DNA from: Eubacterium sp.
GTDB taxonomy: Bacteria; Bacillota; Clostridia; Lachnospirales; Lachnospiraceae
Direction of reading: 5' to 3'
DNA length: 64,000 nucleotides
Assembly: GCA_017477505.1 (NCBI GenBank)
Contig: JAFUVQ010000005.1
Location: 1-64,000, forward strand
Shown: positions 27,337 to 35,788 of the stretch, piece after piece
Layout: each line of letters begins with the position of its first letter
Position numbering within the stretch: position 1 is the stretch's first letter
Made by a program: the position numbers and the translations under genes
Notes under the pieces: generated by a model
The model's database searches: none
What the model was told of the DNA's origin: nothing
Seen by the model: only the letters and a program-made list of their open reading frames with translations

Positions 27337-28914
27337 ATGGATCGAATTTTAAAACCGAAAAGGTACTTATACTCTGAATTGTTCCGTATGCTTTGTGAAA
27401 CAGTCGGCAGAAATAAAACAATATTGATCGACAAGAATGGAAGTATTACCTGTGGTGAACTTAAGGACAAAGTTGATGGTATGGCCTTTTCTCTTATCAA
27501 GACATACGGTCTTAAGCTGGGTGACCGTGTCAGTATTGTAGGTGCAAATTCTATAGATTGGTTGTTATGTTACTGGGCAGTTATCCGCGCAGGAGGCGTA
27601 GCAGTTCTTGAAAATGACCGGTTAAAAGGTGAGGAGATTGCCAGGCATTATGATGATGTCGAAATTAAGTGGTTGATATTGGGAAGTGTCAGTGAACAGC
27701 TTCATACTGAATTGCTGAATACTATTGGAAAAGAACGAATCCTTAGTATTTCAGAGATTCAAGTTCGACAGCTTACACCGGAGGAAACAGAGGCGCTTGA
27801 TAAAAGAGAGTCGGCGCTACCTGCAAGACGTGAAGCGTTTGATGTGTTTACGTCCGGATCCACACAAAAACCTAAGTTGGCACTAATCTCACAGGAGGCA
27901 TTGCTTTTTGTATCGGATAAAACTTTACTTAGGATTCCTGTACATTCAGAACATCATCCTCTATTTGCTCCATTAACTCATATCCTGGGTTTGTATAGAA
28001 TGGTTACTTATTTATTGCTTGGAGAAACTGTTGTACTTGCGGCGAAGAATAGTGTGGACGAGATCGTACGCTTTAGTAAATTATATTCCTTCAATGAGCT
28101 TACCAATGTTCCTACAATTATAAAACAATTGGCAGAACATCCTGAATTTGCGGAAGTGGTGAAGCCGAAGATAGAGTTTCTTTTCATGGGAGGGATAAAG
28201 CTTTCACCGGAAGAATTGACAGAACTTGAAACGTTGTATGATGCTCGGGCTATAGTTGGATATGGAATGACGGAAACGGCAGGAAGTGCGACTCTGATTA
28301 ATCTTACGGACTCCAAGGAAGTAAGATATGAAACAGTCGGGAAACCTCTGGAAGAGGTGGAAATAAGAATTTCACCATTTTCTGTTGGACATGAGGAGGT
28401 CGACCGGAGCGCTGAAGTCGGCGAGATTCTTATAAGGGGCAAGGGCCTGATGAATGGATATCTTGTTGATGGTGTATTCACATCTTCAACTGATGAAGAA
28501 GGATATTTCCATACGGGAGATATAGGATATTTTGATTCTGAAGGCTACATTCATATAACAGGAAGAATCAAGAATATCATCATAAAAGGTGGCGAGAATA
28601 TAATGCCGGGGGAGATAGAGCATTGCATCGCCGGACTGCCGGAAGTGAAGGATGTTATCGTGATGGGTGTGCCGGATGAAGAATTCGGAGAACAAATTGC
28701 TGCACTTATTGTCCCCCGAAGTGGCTGTTATGTAACGTGGGAAAGCGTAAGAAGTATTATAGAAAAGAATCATACCCGTTTCAAAGTACCGAAGTATATA
28801 TTTGAATATGACAAGTTTCCACTTAATGTCAACGGAAAGCCGGATATGGAATTTTTAAGAAAAGATATAAATAAAAAAATTACGAGGGGGAGATGGCATG
28901 AACTTAGACTTTAG
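27337..28914 (+). CDS. ANL-superfamily acyl-activating enzyme (AMP-forming ligase)
   Basis: This is 525 residues, the usual length of acyl/aryl-CoA or carrier-loading ligases. Motifs are the P-loop FTSGSTQKPK (171-180), GYGMTETAGS (about 307-316), YFHTGDIGYFDSEGYIHITGR with the adenylate-binding Asp, and the C-terminal NGKPD with the catalytic lysine. It would adenylate a carboxylic acid and pass it to CoA or another acceptor; the substrate cannot be read from sequence. It is first in the accessory block, after two palindromes, and overlaps the next gene by 17 bp, so the pair is coupled. No carrier-protein gene is visible nearby, which favours CoA or direct transfer. Confidence 0.8.
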   Translation: MDRILKPKRYLYSELFRMLCETVGRNKTILIDKNGSITCGELKDKVDGMAFSLIKTYGLKLGDRVSIVGANSIDWLLCYWAVIRAGGVAVLENDRLKGEEIARHYDDVEIKWLILGSVSEQLHTELLNTIGKERILSISEIQVRQLTPEETEALDKRESALPARREAFDVFTSGSTQKPKLALISQEALLFVSDKTLLRIPVHSEHHPLFAPLTHILGLYRMVTYLLLGETVVLAAKNSVDEIVRFSKLYSFNELTNVPTIIKQLAEHPEFAEVVKPKIEFLFMGGIKLSPEELTELETLYDARAIVGYGMTETAGSATLINLTDSKEVRYETVGKPLEEVEIRISPFSVGHEEVDRSAEVGEILIRGKGLMNGYLVDGVFTSSTDEEGYFHTGDIGYFDSEGYIHITGRIKNIIIKGGENIMPGEIEHCIAGLPEVKDVIVMGVPDEEFGEQIAALIVPRSGCYVTWESVRSIIEKNHTRFKVPKYIFEYDKFPLNVNGKPDMEFLRKDINKKITRGRWHELRL

Positions 28915-30208
28915 TAATCTGAAGCGGAAGGAAATAAATTATTCCGGTATTATGAGCTTTTTTCGCTCACAGGAACCTATGAAGGTAATTGCATGTGATA
29001 TAAAACTTCGTGACAATGTGGACTCGAATGTCCTTCAGCAGGCAGTTGATCGTACATTGGAGCGTATGCCATATATGGGTGATACCTTCGTTGAGGAAAA
29101 TGGCTTATTCTATTATGCTGAGAATCCTCTTCCTATGGTTGTGCGTGAGACTGATGTATATCCGCATGTCGGGGGTTCTGAAACAAATTATCATATGTTG
29201 GATGTGATATGTCATGATAACGTGATAAGTATATCGATGTTCCATTCCTTTTGTGATGGAGTGGGTTTTGGTAAATTCATCGAAACAGTTCTATATTATT
29301 ATTTCTGCGTAAAAGATGGGGTTGATTACGAACCAAATGGTACTGTAACACACCACACTGTTATGACAGAAGCGGAGACTTTTGAACCCTATGGGGCTAC
29401 TTATTCTTATGACCCTGCTGCTTTATCTGAAGTTCCGAGACCGGGAGAATCCTTCGTGCTTCCGGAGATAACAGGAACAGGTGGTGATTTCTATAAATCT
29501 ATGAAGGCTGTTATTCCGGAGAAGAATTTTGTCGATTATGCAAAGTCTCTCGGATCATCGCCTTCCGTGGTTTTAGCGATGATGATCGGAGAAGCGATAG
29601 AAATAGTTCATCCTGACCATGAAAAGCCTATAGTTGGTTTTTTGCCTGCTTCAACACGACTGGGACTTGGATGCCCGGAAACGTTTAAAAATACTATAGG
29701 TTATATGGCTCTGACACTCAATAGTCCGGAACTTGACAAACTATCATTTGGAGAGCGGGCCGCAAATATCAGAAAAATACAGAAGCTTCAGATGCAACCG
29801 GATGTAGTTCGTGCACAAACCAATTATACCATTGACGCATGTCACAAGATTGAAAAAATTCCGGGTGGATATTGGGATAAACTCAAAGCAATGATGGGAT
29901 TTAGAGCTTCAAATACATCGATGGGAAGCTTCATGTTTGACTATGTGAATATTCTTAATAGTCATACGTATTATGAAAATATAGTCGATCTGGAAGTTGT
30001 GGCCGAACCTGTGGGACTGAGTGTTACAGCTTATGGCTTGGATGGTATGATTCATTTGTACTTTTTGTTTAAGGACGATATGTCTTGTTATGGACGTGCC
30101 ATGAACGAAGTGTTTAAAAAACACGGTTTTGATTCAAAGTTTTCTGAGCCGGTAGAAAGACAGTCTCCGCCGTCAACCGGATGGAGAGAAATTCTGAATG
30201 ACAATTGA
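28898..30208 (+). CDS. condensation-fold acyltransferase-like protein
   Basis: This is a 436-residue protein with the condensation/CAT-superfamily active-site pattern H116-S-F-C-D120-G121 (HxxxDG), preceded by the expected beta-rich N-terminal half, plus a C-terminal region with LVVRA-like replacement strands. Such enzymes join an activated acyl group to an amine or alcohol (wax-ester synthases, alcohol O-acyltransferases, NRPS C domains). Coupled by a 17-bp overlap to the acyl-activating ligase, it likely uses that ligase's product. The acceptor is unknown. The first His of the classic HHxxxDG is Phe here, which is tolerated in the family. A standalone alcohol acyltransferase-type role fits best. 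Confidence 0.65.
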   Translation: MNLDFSNLKRKEINYSGIMSFFRSQEPMKVIACDIKLRDNVDSNVLQQAVDRTLERMPYMGDTFVEENGLFYYAENPLPMVVRETDVYPHVGGSETNYHMLDVICHDNVISISMFHSFCDGVGFGKFIETVLYYYFCVKDGVDYEPNGTVTHHTVMTEAETFEPYGATYSYDPAALSEVPRPGESFVLPEITGTGGDFYKSMKAVIPEKNFVDYAKSLGSSPSVVLAMMIGEAIEIVHPDHEKPIVGFLPASTRLGLGCPETFKNTIGYMALTLNSPELDKLSFGERAANIRKIQKLQMQPDVVRAQTNYTIDACHKIEKIPGGYWDKLKAMMGFRASNTSMGSFMFDYVNILNSHTYYENIVDLEVVAEPVGLSVTAYGLDGMIHLYFLFKDDMSCYGRAMNEVFKKHGFDSKFSEPVERQSPPSTGWREILNDN

Positions 30209-30233
30209 TTAATACTAAAATGAGGGATTTCGT

Positions 30234-32642
30234 ATGAAAAAAATGCTAATAACTGATCTTCGGCAGACAATCCGGGTTACTAGAGTTTCGTATATAGCTG
30301 TGATACTGTTTGTAACAATGAGTATAGGAACTCTTCTGGGATTAAGCTGGATAGGACCCGGAGTTGTGAGAACTTCGAACGATTATTATGATAAGTATTC
30401 TGTGTCAGATATGATTGCACAATCGGCAAATGGTTTTACTGATGAAGATTTGACGCGAATCAGAGCTTTGCCGGATATTGCTATGGCAGAAGGCTCATAT
30501 CAGACAGAGGTACATTTCAATAATGATGAGGATCTTATCTCACTTATTACCACTTCCAATAATATTAACAAGATCGAAGTTATCGAAGGTGAACTACCTG
30601 ATGCTCAAGACGAAATCGCACTTGAAAAGGAAACTGCAGAGAAGTTTGGATATGAGGTCGGAGATAAGATTGAGTTGAACAGCTCACTCAAACAACTTAC
30701 CGGCTATGATATCAATTCATTAAAGGAGGATGAACTGGTTGTCACAGGGATAGTTCATCATCCACTTTACACATCTTTAGCTCCTGGGACTGCCAAGGGA
30801 TATTCCGCGTCGAATAGGGAAGATTACTATTATTATGCTATCGTAGATATTAGTTCTTTTGAAGAAATGGTTACTGCGGATAGGTACAATGCAATCCTGA
30901 TTCGTTCCAAAAGTCTTGAAGGGCGCGATAGGTTCTCTGAGGATTATAGTTCGGCGGCCTCTGAGGCGGTAAATAAGCTCAAAGATGGGATAGATGACGC
31001 TAAAGATTGGGTAGTTACAGATATTACTTCAACTATGGGTTATTATTCCACAAAAATGTCGAAAGAAACAGGTGGTAAGTTTGGTGGCATCATGGCGGTG
31101 TTCTTCTTTGCTATCGGAATGCTGGTATGTTTTTCTACAGTATTGCGTATTGTTGAGGAAGAAACCCGACTGATCGGAACAAAAAGAGCCAATGGATTTT
31201 CACAAGGTGCAGTGATGTCCAAATATTTGATTTATGTTCTGTCTGCTGTGACAATAGGTGCGGTTCTGGGCGTTGGTTCGGGTGTTGGCATCTCAAATAT
31301 GGGCCAGAATGCAGCTACAAGTCTTATGACATTCAGTGGAGCGTATAATTATATTGATGTTCGACAGACGGTGCTTGTCATATGTGTAGAATATGTAGCT
31401 ATGATATGCATTACACTGTTTGCTGTTATGAAGCAGATAAGAAACAAGATTACGAATCTCCTGACAAATTCCAAGGAGAATAGTGCGATGTTTACTGCAT
31501 TATCAAAGGTGGGTTTCATAAAACGCGCTTCTGTAAATGTACAGTCCTTTATATATAATATCACCATGGATGGTACCAGAGTATTGGCGACTATCGTTGG
31601 TATGGTTGGAAGCATCGCACTGTTGATAGGACCGTTTTCTTTGTTTTTTAGTATAAAGAATACACCTCAGGTACAATATGACGAGATTTATCTCTTTGAT
31701 CATACTATCACGTGTATATCTGATGATGCCAAAGAGGAAATAGAGCATATCCTGGATGAGGATCAGGCGAAATGGGTTTCCGTTCATCAAGAAGATGGAG
31801 TCCTTTCAAGGAGCAAAGATTCGTCAAGTATGGTCAAACTTATAGTTGCGGAAGATATGTCTGACTTTGAACAGCTTGTTAAGCTCAGAGATACGAAAAC
31901 CGGCAATGCAATGACGATGAATAACGATGGTGTATATATCTGGTACGCCGAAAATCGTGATCACGATGTCAATGAAGGGGATACTATTACGGTTACTTCC
32001 TTTGATGGCGGAGAATATACGTTCAAGGTAGCAGGTATCTATGAAAATCATGATTCCGTTAGCAATAGGATATTTATGACAAAAGCTGCTTATGAAAAGG
32101 CTACAGATAAAGATTATGCATCAAATGCTTTTCTTGCTGCTATACCTGAGAGTACTGTCGAAAAAATCAGTGATGTTGAAGGTGTGCTGAACTGCAGTGC
32201 TGATAAAGAAAACTGCTTTACATTTTTCAGTACTATGGTCACTATGACGCTGGGTATATTGGGGCTTGTTGTTATCTTATCTGCTGTGATTGCTTTTCTG
32301 ATATTGGTCAATCTGAATGTGCAGTTTGTTCAGGAAAAAAAGATAGATCTGATTGTTATGCGTATAAATGGTTTTTCTGTTCGGGATGCAAAGTTATATA
32401 TCGCCAGAGACAATGTTTTACTCTCGGTCATCTCGGTTATATTTGGTGCTGTTTGTGGATATTTGCTTTCAAGTGTGCTTATAAAGGCAATGCAAATGGA
32501 GGGGCAGTTCTTCATAACTCGCATCAGTATTCCCGCATATCTCATAGGTATAGGTGTTACACTGGTATATATGATCATCACTACACTTATTGCTACACGT
32601 CCGATCAGTAAGCTGGATCTGACAGATATAAATAAAGTCTGA
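30234..32642 (+). CDS. FtsX-family ABC transporter permease
   Basis: This is 802 residues. An N-terminal membrane helix (about 18-40) is followed by a large extracytoplasmic domain (about 45-265), three helices in a first FtsX unit (about 280-400), a fourth region with a second extracytoplasmic domain, and a C-terminal second FtsX unit (about 665-790). This is the double-FtsX layout of Gram-positive lipoprotein/peptide exporters and mechanotransmitters (MacB/LolE-like). Its ATPase partner is the GAF-ABC protein encoded next. It may export the product of the two upstream enzymes or extract lipids from the membrane. The start follows GAGGGATTTCGT. Confidence 0.8.
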   Translation: MKKMLITDLRQTIRVTRVSYIAVILFVTMSIGTLLGLSWIGPGVVRTSNDYYDKYSVSDMIAQSANGFTDEDLTRIRALPDIAMAEGSYQTEVHFNNDEDLISLITTSNNINKIEVIEGELPDAQDEIALEKETAEKFGYEVGDKIELNSSLKQLTGYDINSLKEDELVVTGIVHHPLYTSLAPGTAKGYSASNREDYYYYAIVDISSFEEMVTADRYNAILIRSKSLEGRDRFSEDYSSAASEAVNKLKDGIDDAKDWVVTDITSTMGYYSTKMSKETGGKFGGIMAVFFFAIGMLVCFSTVLRIVEEETRLIGTKRANGFSQGAVMSKYLIYVLSAVTIGAVLGVGSGVGISNMGQNAATSLMTFSGAYNYIDVRQTVLVICVEYVAMICITLFAVMKQIRNKITNLLTNSKENSAMFTALSKVGFIKRASVNVQSFIYNITMDGTRVLATIVGMVGSIALLIGPFSLFFSIKNTPQVQYDEIYLFDHTITCISDDAKEEIEHILDEDQAKWVSVHQEDGVLSRSKDSSSMVKLIVAEDMSDFEQLVKLRDTKTGNAMTMNNDGVYIWYAENRDHDVNEGDTITVTSFDGGEYTFKVAGIYENHDSVSNRIFMTKAAYEKATDKDYASNAFLAAIPESTVEKISDVEGVLNCSADKENCFTFFSTMVTMTLGILGLVVILSAVIAFLILVNLNVQFVQEKKIDLIVMRINGFSVRDAKLYIARDNVLLSVISVIFGAVCGYLLSSVLIKAMQMEGQFFITRISIPAYLIGIGVTLVYMIITTLIATRPISKLDLTDINKV

Positions 32643-32687
32643 TACTGGGCATGTATAGACAGAATAATAATACAGGAGGATAACTAG

Positions 32688-33911
32688 ATGGATTATTCAA
32701 AGGTAAGATATGTCAGAGCTATGAAACTTCTGAACGGATCTATTCCAAAGGCGAAGAATATCGACGAAGGATTACAGTCCGGACTTGAAATCATTCAGGA
32801 ACAAATTAACTTTCAATATGCAATTGTTTGGTATAAAGACAAAAACAGTGATTCAAATGAATTGATGCCTATCTATTGGATAGGAGATATCAATCTGACG
32901 GACGTGAAGTGTCCGATAGATAATAATGTTGTCGGTCGTGTCTACAGCAGAAGAAGTGCAGAAATGTTCAATTCACCGATAGATTCACAGATAACGAGCG
33001 AACTTTCTTTTCTGCCGGGGGTAGAGATTAATAACCTGGACTGCATACCGATTGCTGATTCTTATGACGCATTAGGATGCATTTTACTGATCAATAAGTC
33101 AGATGGTACGGAAATCAGCGAAGATGAGCACAATACCATGGATATGTTTGGTATGTTGCTTTCTATGTACTGCGATGATAATGATGATATTCTTGCATCT
33201 ATGTACAAGAAGACTGTTCTGGCATCCGTTCGGGATGTCCGAAAGGAGTATCGTAATGGTGATAATGTCACACAGGTTCTAAAGGGTGTCAATCTAGATA
33301 TTATGGAAGGAGAGTTCCTTGTACTACTGGGAGAATCCGGCTGTGGCAAATCAACTCTGCTCAATATCATCGGTGGTATCGATACAGCTACATCGGGTTC
33401 TTATGTGTTCAAGGGACAGGATTTCAGTAATCCGGGGGAAAAGGTACTGACACAGTATAGAAAAGAGAATATAGGCTTTATCTTTCAATCTTATAATCTG
33501 ATGCCGAATATGACGGCGGTTCAGAATCTTAAATATATTGCGGAACTAAAAGATGACAGCATGGATCCGGACGAGGCACTTCGGATCGTAAAACTAGAAG
33601 GAAAGGGGGACAATTATCCATCTCAGATGAGTGGTGGTCAGCAGCAGCGTGTGTCGATAGCAAGAGCTCTGGTAAAAAGACCTCAGATGATACTTGCTGA
33701 TGAACCTACAGCTGCGCTCGATTACGAAACAAGTATTGAAGTGCTGCAGGCTCTGGAAGAAAGAGTTGCAGCAGGGATGACGCTGGTAATGGTGACTCAC
33801 AATGAGGAAATCGCTAAGATGGCGAATAGGGTTATCCGTATGAAATCGGGTGTTATTTCCTCAATCAAAATCAACCAGCATCCTGCTAAGGCAGTGGATC
33901 TGTCTTGGTAA
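32688..33911 (+). CDS. GAF domain - ABC ATPase fusion
   Basis: This is 407 residues. Residues about 20-165 form a GAF-type sensor fold (a helix, a beta sheet with YAIVWYKD, the VGRVYSRR loop and a closing LGCILLINKSDG strand). Residues about 178-400 are a MacB/LolD-type ATPase with Walker A G215-ESGCGKST-223, a FQSYNL Q-loop, the SGGQQQR signature, Walker B MILADEPTAAL and a VTHNEE H-loop. All catalytic residues are intact. A GAF domain fused to the N-terminus of a LolD-type ATPase is unusual and suggests gating of the exporter by a small ligand. The partner is the FtsX permease, 45 bp upstream. AGGAGGATAACTAG precedes the ATG. Confidence 0.8.
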   Translation: MDYSKVRYVRAMKLLNGSIPKAKNIDEGLQSGLEIIQEQINFQYAIVWYKDKNSDSNELMPIYWIGDINLTDVKCPIDNNVVGRVYSRRSAEMFNSPIDSQITSELSFLPGVEINNLDCIPIADSYDALGCILLINKSDGTEISEDEHNTMDMFGMLLSMYCDDNDDILASMYKKTVLASVRDVRKEYRNGDNVTQVLKGVNLDIMEGEFLVLLGESGCGKSTLLNIIGGIDTATSGSYVFKGQDFSNPGEKVLTQYRKENIGFIFQSYNLMPNMTAVQNLKYIAELKDDSMDPDEALRIVKLEGKGDNYPSQMSGGQQQRVSIARALVKRPQMILADEPTAALDYETSIEVLQALEERVAAGMTLVMVTHNEEIAKMANRVIRMKSGVISSIKINQHPAKAVDLSW

Positions 33912-33957
33912 TAATGTGAAAGAATAACTATATTTTTTTAAGAAAAGGAGAATTATT

Positions 33958-34206
33958 ATGAGTGATTTTAAAGAATTTGTAGATGATATGTTTTATTTCA
34001 ATCTTGGAGCTGCTGCAACAATTAAAGATAAGGTTTCAGATAAGGTCGATGAATATATTGATAGAGGCAAGGAGTTTGACTCCAAAAGTTCGGATGATAA
34101 TAAAGAACTGAAATATAACAAAGAAAAAGGTGTGGTAAGTATCTTGGATAATCTGACAAGTGAAGAAAAGCTTGCCCTAAAAGAGGCTCTGGTGAATGAA
34201 GAATAA
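33958..34206 (+). CDS. small phasin-like helical protein
   Basis: This 82-residue protein lacks a signal peptide and is mostly amphipathic helix: AATIKDKVSDKVDEYIDRGK in the middle, and a C-terminal SILDNLTSEEKLALKEALVN. It resembles the short phasin-like proteins that often precede UbiB/ABC1-kinase genes in Clostridia; I have no firmer family. It overlaps the kinase gene by 11 bp, so equimolar or coupled synthesis is likely, and it may be an adaptor or membrane-surface partner of that kinase. It is not an acyl carrier protein: no DSL motif is present. A GAGGAG-like site (AAAAGGAGAATTATT) precedes the ATG. Confidence 0.6.
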   Translation: MSDFKEFVDDMFYFNLGAAATIKDKVSDKVDEYIDRGKEFDSKSSDDNKELKYNKEKGVVSILDNLTSEEKLALKEALVNEE

Positions 34207-35764
34207 GAATAAAAGAAGCATTGGTGATTTTCTTGCTGTCATTAGAAAATATGATATTTCGCTTGATTCGGATCCCCGTAATATTCGACTTGCATTGGAA
34301 GAACTGGGGCCTACATTCATAAAGCTCGGACAGCTCATAACAACTCAGTCGGGTATTTTTCCGGCTGAGTTGTGTGATGAACTAAGGAAACTTAGAGACG
34401 AAGTTGCTCCGATGACGATAGAAGAGGTGAATCAGGTCATTTTTGATGCCTATGGAAAACCAAAAGAGGAAGTATTTTCGTATTTTGATGAAGAAGCACA
34501 CGGGTCAGCATCTCTCTCTCAGGTTCATCATGCAAGACTTATAACAGGAGAAGATGTCGCTGTTAAGATTCAGCGTATAGGTGCGCCTGAAAATATGAAG
34601 AAAGATCTTGTTTTTCTAAGGCGTGTTGTGAGAAAACTTCCTTTCATAAAGAATAATCCGTATATCGACATATCGGAAGTGCTTAATGAGTTAGAAGCTG
34701 TCACACTTAAGGAACTGGATTTTACAAATGAAGCGAAGAACCTGGAACGATTCAATGAGCTGAATTCCGATATCGAATATGTAAAATGCCCTGAGGTATA
34801 TCCTGAATATGCCAGGACGACTGTTCTGGTAATGGAATATATAAAAGGCATAAAGATGAATGATAAGGAGGCTTTGATAGCCAAGGGATATGATCTCAAT
34901 GAAATAGGAAGAAAGTATATACGTAGCTTCATGAAGCAGTTTGTTGAGGATGGTTTCTTTCAGGCGGATCCTCATACCGGTAATATCAAGATCAGTGGAG
35001 GAAAGATCGTATGGTATGATATGGGGATGATGGGAGAGTTCTCGGATCATGAAAGGGAAAGTTTACTTAATGGCGTTGAGGGCATTATCACCGGAGATGT
35101 CATGAGGTTGTATGAAACGCTGACAAAGCTGTGTATATTCCGAAAGAAATATGACAAAGAGGCATTATTCAAAGATGTGGATGATTTCGTTTCAACAATC
35201 CAGAATTCCGGCTTTGAGAACCTGGATATCAATCTGACATTTCAACAGTTTTTGGACATTGCAAAAAGACATAATGCAGCCATCAATCCTTCACAGACGA
35301 TGATGTCCAGGGGGATTGCTACGGTTCAAGGTACAGTGGAAGAACTCTTTCCGGATGTTAATTTCTTTGATGAGGTTAAGAAATTCGCAATCAATTATAA
35401 ACTTGAAAAAGTAAGAAAACGTAGCAATAAAGATATTGATGCATACAAGCGTATTGTGAAATTGAAGAAGATTTCACAAATACCGGAAAATATAGCTGAT
35501 ATGGTAGCGGTCTATAGCAAGGGACTTGCACCGGTTAAGATTGAGATGGGAATTCCTGAAAAAACACAGGACTTTGTGAAAAATCTCGTAGGTATGATAT
35601 TAGAGTCCATCATCCTTGTGGCGCTTTTAATCAGTTCCACGATGTTTGTTACAAGTGGAACCGGACCTAATTTTAAGGGAGTATCTGTTTTGGGGCTGGT
35701 CGGTTATGCATTGTCATTGTTGATGATCATTATAGGAGCGATCGTTAAGTTTAATAAAAAATAG
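34196..35764 (+). CDS. UbiB/ABC1 (AarF)-family atypical kinase
   Basis: This is 522 residues. The family hallmarks are present in order: KLGQ in TFIKLGQLITTQ (about 43-47 region), the Ala/Ser-rich nucleotide loop GSASLSQVHHA, the VAVKIQR lysine, ExD in VTLKELDFTNEA, and QADPHTGN with the DMG metal motif (IVWYDMGMMGEF). Two C-terminal membrane helices (about 465-485 and 497-517) anchor it. UbiB/COQ8 proteins are ATPases acting on isoprenoid lipid biosynthesis. Anaerobes of this kind usually lack ubiquinone, so another membrane lipid is the likely target. It overlaps the small helical protein gene by 11 bp. Confidence 0.85.
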   Translation: MKNKNKRSIGDFLAVIRKYDISLDSDPRNIRLALEELGPTFIKLGQLITTQSGIFPAELCDELRKLRDEVAPMTIEEVNQVIFDAYGKPKEEVFSYFDEEAHGSASLSQVHHARLITGEDVAVKIQRIGAPENMKKDLVFLRRVVRKLPFIKNNPYIDISEVLNELEAVTLKELDFTNEAKNLERFNELNSDIEYVKCPEVYPEYARTTVLVMEYIKGIKMNDKEALIAKGYDLNEIGRKYIRSFMKQFVEDGFFQADPHTGNIKISGGKIVWYDMGMMGEFSDHERESLLNGVEGIITGDVMRLYETLTKLCIFRKKYDKEALFKDVDDFVSTIQNSGFENLDINLTFQQFLDIAKRHNAAINPSQTMMSRGIATVQGTVEELFPDVNFFDEVKKFAINYKLEKVRKRSNKDIDAYKRIVKLKKISQIPENIADMVAVYSKGLAPVKIEMGIPEKTQDFVKNLVGMILESIILVALLISSTMFVTSGTGPNFKGVSVLGLVGYALSLLMIIIGAIVKFNKK

Positions 35765-35788
35765 TACAAATTGTTTTGAGGTCGAATC

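Noticed and set aside
33958..34206. Acyl carrier protein for the accessory block
   Set aside because: No DSL phosphopantetheine motif or ACP helix pattern in this small acidic protein.
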